From Candidatus Ruthia endofausta (GTDB lineage: Bacteria; Pseudomonadota; Gammaproteobacteria; PS1; Pseudothioglobaceae): a DNA stretch of 64,000 nucleotides. Positions 1-9,196 of this stretch are shown here, in pieces. A program made the position numbers and the translations under genes. The stretch covers positions 1,054,001 to 1,118,000 of the forward strand of contig NZ_CP054490.1 in the NCBI RefSeq assembly GCF_013342985.1. Direction: 5' to 3'. The notes below the pieces were generated by a model. It was not told the origin of the DNA, did no database searches, and was given only the letters and a program-made list of their open reading frames with translations. Position 1 is the stretch's first letter, and every line of letters begins with the position of its first letter.

Positions 1-274
<274 letters not shown>

Positions 275-324
275 ACTTTTTTTAGGTATAATTCTAATTT
301 TTTACCTAAAAAAAGGGTGTAAAT

Positions 325-400
325 GGCTACATAGCTCAGTTGGTAGAGCAAGGGACTGAAAATCCCTGTGTCCCTAGTTCAATTCTAGGTGTGGCCACCA
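325..400 (+). tRNA. pheT-tRNA: tRNA-Phe (anticodon GAA)
   Basis: A 76-base cloverleaf can be drawn by hand. The acceptor stem GGCTACA pairs with TGTGGCC with one G-U pair, the D arm is GCTC/GAGC, the anticodon stem AGGGA/TCCCT encloses CTGAAAA with GAA as the anticodon, the T arm carries GTTCAAT, and CCA is encoded. A TATAAT box at 287-292 lies at a suitable distance for its promoter, though no good -35 box is seen. A short hairpin with a T run follows at 412-432. Confidence 0.96.
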
Positions 401-411
401 TATTCAATTAA

Positions 412-432
412 GCGTACTGAAGTGCGTTTTTT
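412..432 (+). terminator. Likely intrinsic terminator of tRNA-Phe
   Basis: GCGTACT at 412-418 can pair with AGTGCGT at 421-427, with two G-U pairs, and six T residues follow. The loop is only two bases so the inner pair probably opens. Its place 12 bases after the tRNA supports a terminator. Confidence 0.6.
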
Positions 433-549
433 GTTAAGGTCATCAGTCAAAAAAATTCTATTTTACGAAACCATCATTTTATCGATTTATTATGCAGCCC
501 TATAGGGTATTTAAGTTTAAAAGTAGCAGGTAATGATGATGTTTGGTGT

Positions 550-584
550 ATTATATAATAAATATTAGAGTTTTATTATATAAT
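550..584. repeat. Perfect all-A/T inverted repeat
   Basis: The 13-base arm at 550-562 (ATTATATAATAAA) is the exact reverse complement of 572-584, with a 9-base loop. It lies just upstream of the promoter at 589-617. It could be a protein binding site or a DNA structure element. In such AT-rich DNA a chance origin is possible. Confidence 0.5.
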
Positions 585-588
585 AAGT

Positions 589-617
589 TTGCAATATTAT
601 TATTATAATGATATAAT
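589..617 (+). promoter_or_regulatory. Sigma-70-type promoter upstream of a hairpin transcript
   Basis: TTGCAA at 589-594 and a perfect TATAAT at 612-617 are separated by exactly 17 bases. The expected start of transcription is near 624, which falls at the base of the hairpin at 622-675. No protein gene on this strand follows until apbE at 3620, so the promoter appears to serve a non-coding RNA. Confidence 0.6.
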
Positions 618-621
618 ACTC

Positions 622-719
622 GCATGTCGCCACTCTCTCCCCCCCCTTCTTTATAGAGATAATGTGGTGACATGCTCATTTATTTAGAATACGTTATTAA
701 AAATAAAACACATATTTTT
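622..719 (+). ncRNA. Candidate small RNA with a C-rich hairpin loop
   Basis: GCATGTCGCCA at 622-632 pairs with TGGTGACATGC at 665-675 along 11 positions with a single G-U wobble. An inner CTCT/AGAG pairing is possible. The loop carries an uninterrupted run of eight C at 639-646 inside a pyrimidine-rich stretch, which is striking in this AT-rich genome. A weak AAAAATA/TATTTTT hairpin with a T run near 699-720 could end the transcript at about 95 bases. No matching RNA family is recognised. C/U-rich loops in known bacterial small RNAs bind ribosome binding sites, so a regulatory role is possible but is inference. The alternative is the leader of a lost gene. Confidence 0.42.
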
Positions 720-807
720 TATCATTAGGCACACTCACACTCTTTGAAGTTTCTGGTTAATAAGTTGCGTTTTCCAACTAGTGTAGTATTTCAGGGCTAA
801 TCTAGTT

Positions 808-1019
808 TTGAGCAATCTTCCTCATTGTCACAAGTAAGTCAGTATCAAGTTTTGATATTTCGTACAAACCTTTAATCATCTTTAGGGCGGTCTTTCATCT
901 GTGGTTGAGATTTTTTGCAAGCTTAAGCCTACTAAATAACCCTGACACATTGTAATAGCTGCTAGGTTTTACGCAAGCAAAGCCGCATAAAATATCATGC
1001 GCACTAGTAGATGATGCAG
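808..1019 (-). pseudogene. Possible decayed coding remnant, family unknown
   Basis: Two stretches on the minus strand, about 1019-905 and 899-808, read as protein-like peptides in different frames; the second includes IKGLYEISKLDTDLL. Both lack a plausible start and are cut by stops. They may be pieces of one former gene downstream of pyrB. Nothing else is seen in the remaining 720-1054 bases. The family is not recognised and the call is weak. Confidence 0.3.
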
Positions 1020-1054
1020 TGTGGTTTCTAATTAATTAAAGTTAAGTTTATTAC

Positions 1055-2017
1055 TTATAATTTGTTAGCAAGAATTTGCATGACTGCCATACGTACTGCA
1101 ATGCCATTAGTAACTTGTTGTAAGATGATTGATTGATTGCCATCAGCCACGCTTGAGTCAATCTCAACGCCACGATTAATTGGGCCTGGATGCATTACAA
1201 TGGCACCTGGTTTTGCCAATGCTAGGCGTTTTGGTGTGAGTCCAAAATTATCAAAGTATTCTTGTTCGTTGGGGATATCGGCTTCAATCATACGCTCTTT
1301 TTGTAATCTTAATACGATTACCACGTCGCAATTTTTAAGCCCTAGCTCAATGTTACCAAAACGTTTAATTGCTGAATAAGGCTTCAAATCATATTGTAAG
1401 ACTTTTGGAGCAATGAGGCGAATATCAGTTGTGCCTAGCGTTTTAAGTGCTTGAATATCAGAGTGAGCAACCCGTGAATGCGTGATATCACCCACAATAG
1501 CGACTGATAAATCCTCAAATGTTTTTTTGTATTGGCGAATACTGAGCATATCAAGCAGTGCTTGAGTTGGGTGGGCATTAATGCCATCGCCTGCGTTTAG
1601 AATGGAGACATCTTTTAAATATTGTGCCACGTGGTGTGGCAGGCCGTTTTGTTTGTGGCGAATCACAAACATATCAATTTGCATGGCTTTAAGTGTGCGC
1701 ATGGTGTCAAGCAAATCTTCATTTTTTTTGAGTGCTGAGTTGGCAAGATCAACGTTGATGATATTAGCACTACTGCGCATTGCAGCAATTTCAAACGTGT
1801 TACGTGTACGCGTTGATGGCTCAAAAAATAAATTAGCAATAGACATATCATCTAGTGCTTTGGATTTTCTTAAATTGCCAGAAGTATCAATTAGGCTATC
1901 GGCCTTATCGAGAATGTGCGTTAAGTGCTGTTTAGAAAGACCTTCAAGACCTAATAGATGAATTAATTGATCAGAGTCATCTAGTTGGATGTGGTTACTA
2001 ATCAAATCTTTTTTCAT
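1055..2017 (-). CDS. pyrB: Aspartate carbamoyltransferase catalytic subunit
   Basis: The 320-residue protein catalyses the first committed pyrimidine step, carbamoyl phosphate plus aspartate giving carbamoyl aspartate. The carbamoyl phosphate motif FFEPSTRTRNTFE lies near residue 65, the HPTQALLD motif near residue 150, and MHPGPINRGVE near residue 275. Length is normal for the catalytic chain of the class without pyrI. The start overlaps the end of ruvX by 20 bases, so the two are probably translated from one mRNA with mltB upstream. The gene order ruvX-pyrB is common in proteobacteria. No pyrC is found next to it. Confidence 0.96.
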   Translation of the reverse strand: MKKDLISNHIQLDDSDQLIHLLGLEGLSKQHLTHILDKADSLIDTSGNLRKSKALDDMSIANLFFEPSTRTRNTFEIAAMRSSANIINVDLANSALKKNEDLLDTMRTLKAMQIDMFVIRHKQNGLPHHVAQYLKDVSILNAGDGINAHPTQALLDMLSIRQYKKTFEDLSVAIVGDITHSRVAHSDIQALKTLGTTDIRLIAPKVLQYDLKPYSAIKRFGNIELGLKNCDVVIVLRLQKERMIEADIPNEQEYFDNFGLTPKRLALAKPGAIVMHPGPINRGVEIDSSVADGNQSIILQQVTNGIAVRMAVMQILANKL

Positions 2018-2426
2018 TGAGCCATGTTTGTAATATTAACTGTGATGATTGTTTGTCGACATCGCCACGTTGTGCATTGTGATGATGATGATTGTATTTT
2101 AAAAGTTTTTTAGCTTCATTTGAGGATAAATATTCATCGATCAATTCGACCTCAATTTGGTAGCGATTTTTTAACTTTTTGCCAAATGATTTAGCGATAA
2201 AAGTCATTGTCTGTTCTTTGCCTTTTTGGTCAAATGGCAAGCCAACAATTAACTTGTTAATATTATGGGCACTAACAACGTCATCAAATGCAGCCCAATT
2301 GGTTGAACCATTTTTATGGTGTTTAATCACCTTAATGCCCGTTGCTTGTGCGGTTAAACTATTGGCGATTGCAACGCCAGTACGCTTAGTACCAACATCA
2401 AATCCCAAGTAAGTGTTAATACTCAC
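1998..2426 (-). CDS. ruvX: Putative Holliday junction resolvase / pre-16S rRNA nuclease (YqgF family)
   Basis: The 142-residue protein starts with the RNase H-like strand YLGFDVGTKRTGVAIANS and carries IVGLPFD near residue 62 and a LIDEYLSS segment near residue 99. These hold the acidic catalytic residues of the YqgF family, which in E. coli trims the 5' end of 16S rRNA and was earlier proposed to cut Holliday junctions. Length is typical. It overlaps mltB by 4 bases upstream and pyrB by 20 bases downstream, which implies coupled translation. Confidence 0.94.
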   Translation of the reverse strand: MSINTYLGFDVGTKRTGVAIANSLTAQATGIKVIKHHKNGSTNWAAFDDVVSAHNINKLIVGLPFDQKGKEQTMTFIAKSFGKKLKNRYQIEVELIDEYLSSNEAKKLLKYNHHHHNAQRGDVDKQSSQLILQTWLNEKRFD

Positions 2427-3607
2427 TGAAGTTGTTGTAATAATTGATAGCCAACGTAGCCATCAATTGGTAAGTTGTTTGCTTTTTGGTAGGCTCGTGT
2501 TGCACGGCGGGTTTTTGGTCCTGGTATACCATCAGGTTCGCCTGTATCAAAGCCAAGTTGATTTAGTGCAGTTTGAATTTGTTTAATATCAACCCGACTC
2601 AGTGAAGGCTCGGTAATAGATTTTGAAAATAATTGATTTGCCCCAGTTAAACGATCAGACAAATGTCCCACAGATAGTGCATACAAGATTGAACGATTCC
2701 ACCTAAGAATGGCGTGAAAATTTCGATAAACTAAGAATGTTGGACCGTTATGGCCCATTGGCAATATGAGGGAGGCTTGCATGTTTGAATTGGGTAAATT
2801 AGTGTTATTAGTTGTACGCACACCTAACGTCTGCCATTCATTGACTGTCTTTTTAGTGCTTAAATTTGCCAGATGATAATTAAAAGTTTTAGGAATGTTA
2901 ACCTCACGACCCCAGCGTTCGCCTTGGTGCCAACCAATCTTTTTTAAAAGGTGTGCTGCACTTGCAAAAATATCCGCTTGCGTGTGCCACAAATCAATCT
3001 TTCCGTCAGTGTTAGCGTCTATGGCGTAAGCGGCAACATTGGTGGGCATAAATTGCATGTTTCCCATTGCACCTGCCCAAGAGCCTTGGGCATTTAAAGG
3101 TAGTTTTTTCTCATCAATCAATTTGAGTAAAGTTAATAATTCATGGGTAAAAAACTTACGTCGGCGCTTGTCAAAACTTAGTGTGGCAAGTGAGCGAATT
3201 AGATGCATTTTGCCAACATTTTTGCCATAATTGGTTTCTAAGCCCCAAAAAGCCACAATAATTTGTGATGGCACGCCGTATTTTTTATAATTTTCTTGTA
3301 GGAGTTGTTGGTGTTGTTGAAGCTTTATCACACCTTTATCAAGCCTATTTTGACTCACTCTTAAGTTTAGGTAACGCCAAAAATTAAGGTTAAATTCTGC
3401 TTGATTGCGGTCATATTCTAATACTTTTGGGTTTGGCGTTAAATCATTAAAAGCACCATCAAGTGTGGCTTGCGAAATGCCTAATTTTGTGGCTTGCAAA
3501 CGAATGTTGCTTAAGAACTGTGCAAAACTATGCGTGTTGGATGAGCCTTGGGTATCATCTGCATATACAAAGGATATCAGTAGCAAACAAAAAATAAATC
3601 TTAACAT
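2423..3607 (-). CDS. mltB: Lytic murein transglycosylase, MltB family with peptidoglycan-binding domain
   Basis: The 394-residue protein has an N-terminal hydrophobic signal segment ending near YADD at about residue 17. The catalytic glutamate sits in FWGLETNYGKN near residue 125, and GAMGNMQFMPTN near residue 183 is the usual family signature. Residues 335-394 form a peptidoglycan-binding module ending DGYVGYQLLQQL. It should cleave the glycan strand of murein in the periplasm giving anhydro-muropeptides. It heads the mltB-ruvX-pyrB run and is only 12 bases from the divergent apbE start, so the two promoters must lie inside the neighbouring coding sequences or in that gap. Confidence 0.93.
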   Translation of the reverse strand: MLRFIFCLLLISFVYADDTQGSSNTHSFAQFLSNIRLQATKLGISQATLDGAFNDLTPNPKVLEYDRNQAEFNLNFWRYLNLRVSQNRLDKGVIKLQQHQQLLQENYKKYGVPSQIIVAFWGLETNYGKNVGKMHLIRSLATLSFDKRRRKFFTHELLTLLKLIDEKKLPLNAQGSWAGAMGNMQFMPTNVAAYAIDANTDGKIDLWHTQADIFASAAHLLKKIGWHQGERWGREVNIPKTFNYHLANLSTKKTVNEWQTLGVRTTNNTNLPNSNMQASLILPMGHNGPTFLVYRNFHAILRWNRSILYALSVGHLSDRLTGANQLFSKSITEPSLSRVDIKQIQTALNQLGFDTGEPDGIPGPKTRRATRAYQKANNLPIDGYVGYQLLQQLQ

Positions 3608-3619
3608 GCTAAAATTATA

Positions 3620-4546
3620 ATGCCTAAATTGTTGACAATTTTTATCTTTTTATCTTTAAGTGCTTGCGGTGTTGATGAAACAACACAAATCATCACCGGC
3701 ACTACAATGGGCACTAGTTATAGTATCAAAATCAACAATAATCATGTTTCAAAACCAGTCATTAATAAACATCTTGATGAAATTGAGCAGATATTTTCTA
3801 CTTGGAATGAAGCTTCTGAGCTTTCGCAATTGAACGAAGCGCCGATTAATCAGTGGATAAAAGTGTCAGATGAGTTGTTTTTTGTTTTAAGTCAGGCAAA
3901 AAAAATACACAGGCAGACGCAAGGTTTTTTTGACCCCGGTATGGGTCGTTTAATTGATGTTTGGGGTTTTGGTGCTGTTAGGGTTGGTGCAAAACCCAGT
4001 CGGGAGAACATAGTTCAAGCATTGGCAATCTCATCTATTGAATATTTACGTTTGAGTAATTCACGAGTTAAAAAACTTAAAGATATTCATATTAATTTGT
4101 CTGCCATTGCTAAGGGCTATGGCGTGGATGCACTGACAAATATGCTTATTAAGCAAGGATTTAAAAATTTTATGGTGGAAATTGGTGGCGAGGTGATGGC
4201 TCAAAGTCAGTGGACGATTGGTATTGAAAAGCCAAATCATGGCATGCCAATTGCCATTGAATTGCAAAACCAAGCCATTGCTACCTCAGGGGATTATCGC
4301 AATTATCTCAAATGGCAAGGAAAAAAATATCAACACATTCTAAATCCTAACACAGGCTTGCCGGTTAATACCGATCTAAGTTCTGTTAGTGTGATTCATA
4401 ACAGCGCCATGATGGCAGATGCTTATGCAACTGCAATGATGGCAATGGGTAGTCAAAAGGCTAAAATATTAGCACAACAACTTAATCTATCAGTGGTGCT
4501 TATTTTGAACCAGCAACATGCTTTTAAAGTGCTGAAAATCAATTAA
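3620..4546 (+). CDS. apbE: FAD:protein FMN transferase (ApbE lipoprotein)
   Basis: The 308-residue protein begins with a lipoprotein signal ending LSLSACG, with Cys at about residue 17. The ITGTTMGTSYSIKI strand, DPGMGRLIDVWGFG near residue 110, the INLSAIAKGYGVD motif near 158, EIGGEV near 188, and HILNPNTGLPV near 237 are all hallmarks of ApbE. It attaches FMN to threonine residues of Rnf or Nqr type redox subunits outside the inner membrane. No rnf or nqr gene is seen in this window. It is divergent from mltB. Confidence 0.94.
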   Translation: MPKLLTIFIFLSLSACGVDETTQIITGTTMGTSYSIKINNNHVSKPVINKHLDEIEQIFSTWNEASELSQLNEAPINQWIKVSDELFFVLSQAKKIHRQTQGFFDPGMGRLIDVWGFGAVRVGAKPSRENIVQALAISSIEYLRLSNSRVKKLKDIHINLSAIAKGYGVDALTNMLIKQGFKNFMVEIGGEVMAQSQWTIGIEKPNHGMPIAIELQNQAIATSGDYRNYLKWQGKKYQHILNPNTGLPVNTDLSSVSVIHNSAMMADAYATAMMAMGSQKAKILAQQLNLSVVLILNQQHAFKVLKIN

Positions 4547-4602
4547 GACAAAATCTTGGTTATAATCTAAGTGTTTGTTTTGTAATTGATTAAAATAAAA
4601 AT

Positions 4603-5608
4603 ATGCCTAACTATAGACCACTTGCTGAAACGTTAAGACTAAAAAGTTTAGATAATTTTTTTGGTCAATCATATCTGTTAAACACTCAGTATCCATTTCG
4701 CCAAGCGATTGATAATCACCGATTGCATTCTATGATTCTATGGAGCCCATTAGGCACAGACAAAACGACTTTAGCAAGGATTATTGTCAGCCAAGTTAAA
4801 GGATATTTTGAACAATTAAATGCCGTGTTAGATGGGGTGAAAGAATTGCGAGCAGTGGTTGAGAATGCTAAGAAATTTCAGAAAATTGGCAAACAACCGC
4901 TACTGCTTGTGGATAAGATTCATCGTTTTAATAAAACCCAGCAAGATGGGTTTTTGCCACATATTGAATCGGATTTATTACTGCTGATTGGGACAACAAT
5001 TAAAAATCTTTCTTTTGAAATTAATAAAGCGTTACTTTCGCATTTAAGCGTTTATATACTAAATGCGCTAAATAACAGGAACTTGAGCAAATATTACAAA
5101 GAGCGTTCAGGCATGAGTCATTAAACTTTGCCAAATTAAAGTGCTTAGAATGCAGACTATTAGTGCAAGTAGTGGTGATGCACGTCGATTGATCAATATT
5201 GTAGAACAAATTTCTTTGTCAGGATTAACCTTGTTAAATGTTGAATCGCTCAATCAGCTATTACAAGACAAAATTAATATCTTTGATAAGGGTGGCGATG
5301 TTTTTTATCAACAATTGTCTGCTTTTCATAAATCAGTACGTGGTTCGTCTCCTGATGGGGCTTTGTATTGGATGGCAAGAATACTGATCCAGATGCGCTA
5401 GAAATTACACTTAATACCTTGGGATGTATTTACGGCGTATAGGCGCTAAAGAAGACAATCGAGCCCGGGGGCTTAAGCTGTGGTGTATTTGTGCAATGCG
5501 CCGACCTATTTTCCCAGTGAATTAGGCGAACAGACTTATTATCAGCCTAGTAATCAAGGTTTAGAGGTTAAAATTGGTGAAAAATTGAAACAATTAAGAG
5601 GTTTGTAA
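4603..5608 (+). pseudogene. rarA: Decayed rarA (mgsA) replication-associated AAA+ ATPase
   Basis: The first 173 codons resemble RarA, opening with MPNYRPLAETLRLKSLDNFF and keeping the GQ..L segment. The Walker A region reads SPLGTDKTTL instead of GPPGTGKTTL, and the Walker B region reads LLVDKIHRFNK with Lys replacing the catalytic Glu/Asp. After a stop at 5124 the frame resumes at about 5141 (SSGDARRLINIVEQI) and breaks again after 5401. The last piece, QTYYQPSNQGLEVKIG, ends at 5608 and overlaps the crcB start by one base. The gene has lost frame and ATPase residues, so it is non-functional. RarA acts at stalled replication forks. Confidence 0.9.
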
Positions 5609-6003
5609 TGAGTGTTTTGCCCACAGTTCTAGCAATTAGTATTGGTGCAACTATTGGTGCTAGTATGCGTTATTACTTAACCCAATTAATGAATGCCACA
5701 CTTGATTCAGGTTTTCCTTACGGTACTTTAGGCGTGAATGTCTTAGGCTCATTTTTGGCAGGTATATTGGTGGTGATTGTGCTTGAAAAAGCTGTTTTAC
5801 ATGAAGCATATCAGTTGATGTTGCTGGTTGGTTTAACGGGCTCATTAACCACCATGTCAACCTTATCTTGGGAGTCTATTGAAATGATTAGTCTTGGATA
5901 TTACGGACAAGCGGGGCTGAATATTCTGCTTAACGTTGTCTTATCTCTGTCTGCTGCCGGTATAGGTGTGGCATTGGCCCGATATTTATTGATTCCTCAA
6001 TAG
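5608..6003 (+). CDS. crcB: Fluoride ion channel CrcB/Fluc
   Basis: The 131-residue membrane protein has four predicted membrane helices, at roughly residues 6-24, 34-54, 68-86 and 98-120. It shows the GASMRYYLTQ segment near residue 17, the YGTLGVNVLGSFLAGI pore helix near residue 38 with the conserved Asn, and GLTGSLTTMSTLSWE near residue 76. CrcB dimers export fluoride. The start codon overlaps the stop of the dead rarA by one base, as it would in the ancestral operon. It converges on gshB with a 7-base overlap. Confidence 0.94.
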   Translation: MSVLPTVLAISIGATIGASMRYYLTQLMNATLDSGFPYGTLGVNVLGSFLAGILVVIVLEKAVLHEAYQLMLLVGLTGSLTTMSTLSWESIEMISLGYYGQAGLNILLNVVLSLSAAGIGVALARYLLIPQ

Positions 6004-6959
6004 CAATTAGTGTTAATCTCTTCTTCAATAACATCAAATAATTTACCTGCAATATTAAGACCAAACTGTGCGTCTAGCTCGCGAATGCAAGTCGGACTGG
6101 TAACGTTAATCTCAGTAATATAATCACCAATGACATCTAGCCCAACAAACATCAAACCTTTGGCTTTAAGTGTGGGCGCGATTTGTTCGCATAGATATCT
6201 ATCTCTATTACTTAATAGCTGTCCAATACCTTTAGCACCGGCAGCAAGGTTGCCTTTAAAACTACCCTTGGCAGGAATGCGAGCAAGTGCATAATCGATT
6301 GGTTTGCCGTTAATCAACAAAATACGTTTGTCACCTTTATCAATGTCAGGCAAAAACTCTTGAGCCATGATTGGGCGCTTGCCATTGTTTGTTAGGCGTT
6401 CTAATATAGTATCTATAGCTGTATCATTCGTTTCAAATTTAAAGATATCACGCCCACCCATCTCATTAAGTGGTTTAATGACCGCAGTATTTTGCGTTTT
6501 AATAAAGGCCTTAATCTTACTTTGATTAGCACTAACCAGCGTTTTAGGCATGCAATGTGGGAAATTAAGAGCAAATAATTTCTCATTAGCATCACGCAAG
6601 GATTGGGGCTTATTAACGACTAATACGCCTTTATTTTCAGCTTGCTCTAATAGATAAGTGCTGTAAATGTAGGTCATATCAAAGGGTGGATCTTTGCGCA
6701 TTAGAATGACGTCAAATTCATCAAGCACCATGACTGTACTGGCTTCTTTTTCAAACCAGTGATTAAAATTATTGCTAACTGTGGTTTTTGCACAATCGGC
6801 AAATACTAAGCCATCTTGAGTGAACAAATCAGCAGTATCAAAGCTGTAAATCTTCCAGCCTCGTTTTGATGCTTCTAACATCATAGCCAAGGAAGAGTCT
6901 TTTTTTGGATTAATAGTGCTGATATCATCCATTAATACAGCAATTTTTATTCTTTTCAT
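5997..6959 (-). CDS. gshB: Glutathione synthetase
   Basis: The 320-residue ATP-grasp enzyme joins gamma-glutamylcysteine and glycine. Visible motifs are IAVLMDDISTINPKKDSSLA at the N terminus, the RKDPPFDMTY loop near residue 88, NKPQSLRDANEKL near residue 116, KPLNEMGGRDIF near 160, and EINVTSPTC near 283. Length and order match proteobacterial GshB. It is transcribed toward crcB and starts 36 bases upstream of the initiator tRNA gene on the other strand. Confidence 0.96.
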   Translation of the reverse strand: MKRIKIAVLMDDISTINPKKDSSLAMMLEASKRGWKIYSFDTADLFTQDGLVFADCAKTTVSNNFNHWFEKEASTVMVLDEFDVILMRKDPPFDMTYIYSTYLLEQAENKGVLVVNKPQSLRDANEKLFALNFPHCMPKTLVSANQSKIKAFIKTQNTAVIKPLNEMGGRDIFKFETNDTAIDTILERLTNNGKRPIMAQEFLPDIDKGDKRILLINGKPIDYALARIPAKGSFKGNLAAGAKGIGQLLSNRDRYLCEQIAPTLKAKGLMFVGLDVIGDYITEINVTSPTCIRELDAQFGLNIAGKLFDVIEEEINTNCY

Positions 6960-6995
6960 ATTGAAATATTATAGTGTATAATTTACATCTTTTAG

Positions 6996-7072
<77 letters not shown>

Positions 7073-7080
7073 GTTAAGTG

Positions 7081-7137
7081 CTCTTTTATTATTTTGTTAA
7101 TAAAAGAGTTGACGACCCCCTTCTCTAGGGGGTTTTT
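7081..7137 (+). terminator. Two tandem hairpins between tRNA-fMet and rimP
   Basis: CTCTTTTATTA at 7081-7091 is perfectly complementary to TAATAAAAGAG at 7098-7108, with a 6-base loop. It is followed by ACCCCC (7115-7120) pairing with GGGGGT (7128-7133) and a T run to 7137. The second is a good intrinsic terminator. Together they probably end or process the tRNA transcript, with partial read-through into rimP possible. Confidence 0.75.
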
Positions 7138-7170
7138 GTTATGCGTAGAAAGGCAAACGAGTAGAAATAT

Positions 7171-7632
7171 ATGGCAAGAGTGACTGATAAAATTACCCAT
7201 TTAATTGAGCCTGTTATTAAGGACATGGGCTATGAATTGGTGGGCATTGAATACGTTGCTAGCGGCAAGCACAGTATCTTAAGGGTTTTTATTGATACAG
7301 ACAAAGGCGTTGGCGTTAATGATTGTGAAAAAGTCTCTCGTCAATTGAGTAGTATTTTTGATGTGGAAGAGCCGATTAGTGGTCAATACATCTTAGAGGT
7401 TTCATCGTCTGGTATTGAGCGCCCATTGTTTCATAAGGGGCATTATCAGCGTTTTTTAGGTGCTGATATTAAGTTGCGTATGGTTAGGCCGATTGATGGA
7501 CAGCGTGATTTTTTTGGTGCAATTGGTTGTGTTAATGAGGTTGATAATACGATTAAGTTGGTCGGTGAATTGGGTCCAGTTATTTTGGATATTGATCTGA
7601 TTGAAAAAGCAAATTTAGTGGTTGATTTTTAA
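7171..7632 (+). CDS. rimP: Ribosome maturation factor RimP
   Basis: The 153-residue protein is needed for maturation of the 30S subunit. It opens with ITHLIEPVIKDMGYELVGIE and carries the LRVFIDTDKGVGVNDCEKVS segment near residue 45 and YILEVSSSGIERPLF near residue 82, all typical of RimP. The C-terminal SH3-like domain ends at VVDF. It heads the translation operon after the initiator tRNA and lies 31 bases before nusA, with a ribosome binding site GGAG before nusA. Confidence 0.95.
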   Translation: MARVTDKITHLIEPVIKDMGYELVGIEYVASGKHSILRVFIDTDKGVGVNDCEKVSRQLSSIFDVEEPISGQYILEVSSSGIERPLFHKGHYQRFLGADIKLRMVRPIDGQRDFFGAIGCVNEVDNTIKLVGELGPVILDIDLIEKANLVVDF

Positions 7633-7663
7633 GCCCAATTGGGTAATTTAGGAGAATAAAGAC

Positions 7664-9139
7664 ATGGACGGCAAAGAATTATTTTTAATGGTTGAGGCAA
7701 TTTCAAACGAGAAAAATATCTCTAAAGAGGAGGTGCTTGAGTCATTAGAAGAGGCATTGGCTATTGCGACAAAAAAACGTAATAATATTGATGTGCATGT
7801 TGAAATCGACAGACAAACGGGCGAGTTTTTAACCTTCAGGCAGTGGATGGTTGTGGCAGATGACGAACCATTTGTTGATGATGACGGCACTGAATTTGAT
7901 TCAGAATTGCATATTTATGCAAAAGAAGCGAGTGGTATAGCAATTGATGATTACGTGCGTAAGTCAATCGAAACACAAGAGTTTGGTCGTATTGCAGCAC
8001 AAATTGTTAAGCAAGTGATTATTCAAAAGGTTCGTGAAGCAGAAAGAGAAGTGATTGTTAATGATTATTCCTCTCGCATTGGCGAGGTAATTATGGTTAC
8101 GGTTAAGCGGGTTGATAGAGGAAATGTTTATGTAGATATGGGTGGTATTGATGGCATGATTCCTAAATTTGACCTTATTCCTAATGAATCAGTGCGTAAA
8201 AATGACCGTTTAAGAGCCTATATTAAAGAGGTGAAATCTTCTGTTCGTGGTGCGCAAATTTTCCTATCGCGTAGTGTGCCTGAAATGATGATTGAACTGT
8301 TTAAAATGGAAGTGCCTGAAATTTCTGAAGGCGTGATTGAAATCATGGGCGGTAGTAGAGACCCAGGTTTGCGCTCGAAACTAGCAGTCAGAGCTAAAGA
8401 CAAGCGTATAGATCCTATTGGTTCTTGTATTGGTATGCGTGGTGCGCGTGTTCAGGCGGTATCAAATGAGCTAAATGCTGAGCGTGTTGATATCATTCTT
8501 TGGGATGAGAGTCCTGCACAATTTGTGATTAATGCAATGGCACCTGCACAGGTGAGTTCAATTATTGTTGATGAAGATAAGCATTCAATGGACATTGCGG
8601 TTGAGGATGACCAGTTAGCATTGACTATTGGTCGTGGTGGCCAAAACATTAAACTTGCTTCTCGTTTGACTGGCTGGAAATTAAATGTAATGTCAACAAC
8701 CCAAGCTGATGAGAAACAAGTACAGGAGACGCTAAAAATTAGCGATAAACTTGCCGATCAATTAGGTGTTGATTCTGAAGTGGCAGGCGTGTTGATTGAA
8801 GAAGGATTTGGCAGTGTGGATGAACTGGTTGATGCAGATGCACAAGTCTTAGAAAGTATAGAAGAATTTGATACATCAATGGTTGGAGAGCTTCAAGAGC
8901 GCGCATCAGATGCACAATTAGTACAGGCTTTGGGAGATGCTGAAGCTTCTGAGGTGCTCATGAGCGTTGAAGGTGTTAGTGAGGATTTGGCGAGTGCATT
9001 AATTGAAGCAGACATTGTCACTGTTGATGACTTAGCGGAGTTATCTATCGATGAATTGCTCGATATTCAAGATATGGATACCGAGACAGTATCCAGTGTT
9101 ATCATGACCGCAAGAGAAAATGAAGGATGGTTTGATTAA
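7664..9139 (+). CDS. nusA: Transcription termination/antitermination factor NusA
   Basis: The 491-residue protein binds RNA polymerase and regulates pausing, termination and antitermination. Domains in order are the polymerase-binding N-terminal domain (1-125), S1 (about 135-200, with MVTVKRVDRGNVYVDMGG), two KH domains with GMRGARVQ near 253 and IGRGGQNIKLA near 321, and two acidic C-terminal repeats at about 365-430 and 440-491. Both acidic repeats are kept, as in E. coli. It follows rimP and precedes infB in the conserved order. Confidence 0.97.
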   Translation: MDGKELFLMVEAISNEKNISKEEVLESLEEALAIATKKRNNIDVHVEIDRQTGEFLTFRQWMVVADDEPFVDDDGTEFDSELHIYAKEASGIAIDDYVRKSIETQEFGRIAAQIVKQVIIQKVREAEREVIVNDYSSRIGEVIMVTVKRVDRGNVYVDMGGIDGMIPKFDLIPNESVRKNDRLRAYIKEVKSSVRGAQIFLSRSVPEMMIELFKMEVPEISEGVIEIMGGSRDPGLRSKLAVRAKDKRIDPIGSCIGMRGARVQAVSNELNAERVDIILWDESPAQFVINAMAPAQVSSIIVDEDKHSMDIAVEDDQLALTIGRGGQNIKLASRLTGWKLNVMSTTQADEKQVQETLKISDKLADQLGVDSEVAGVLIEEGFGSVDELVDADAQVLESIEEFDTSMVGELQERASDAQLVQALGDAEASEVLMSVEGVSEDLASALIEADIVTVDDLAELSIDELLDIQDMDTETVSSVIMTARENEGWFD

Positions 9140-9196
9140 TTTAGTGTTAGAATTTATTTTAAGTTAATAATTATAAAAAAAATATAGGCAAGCATT

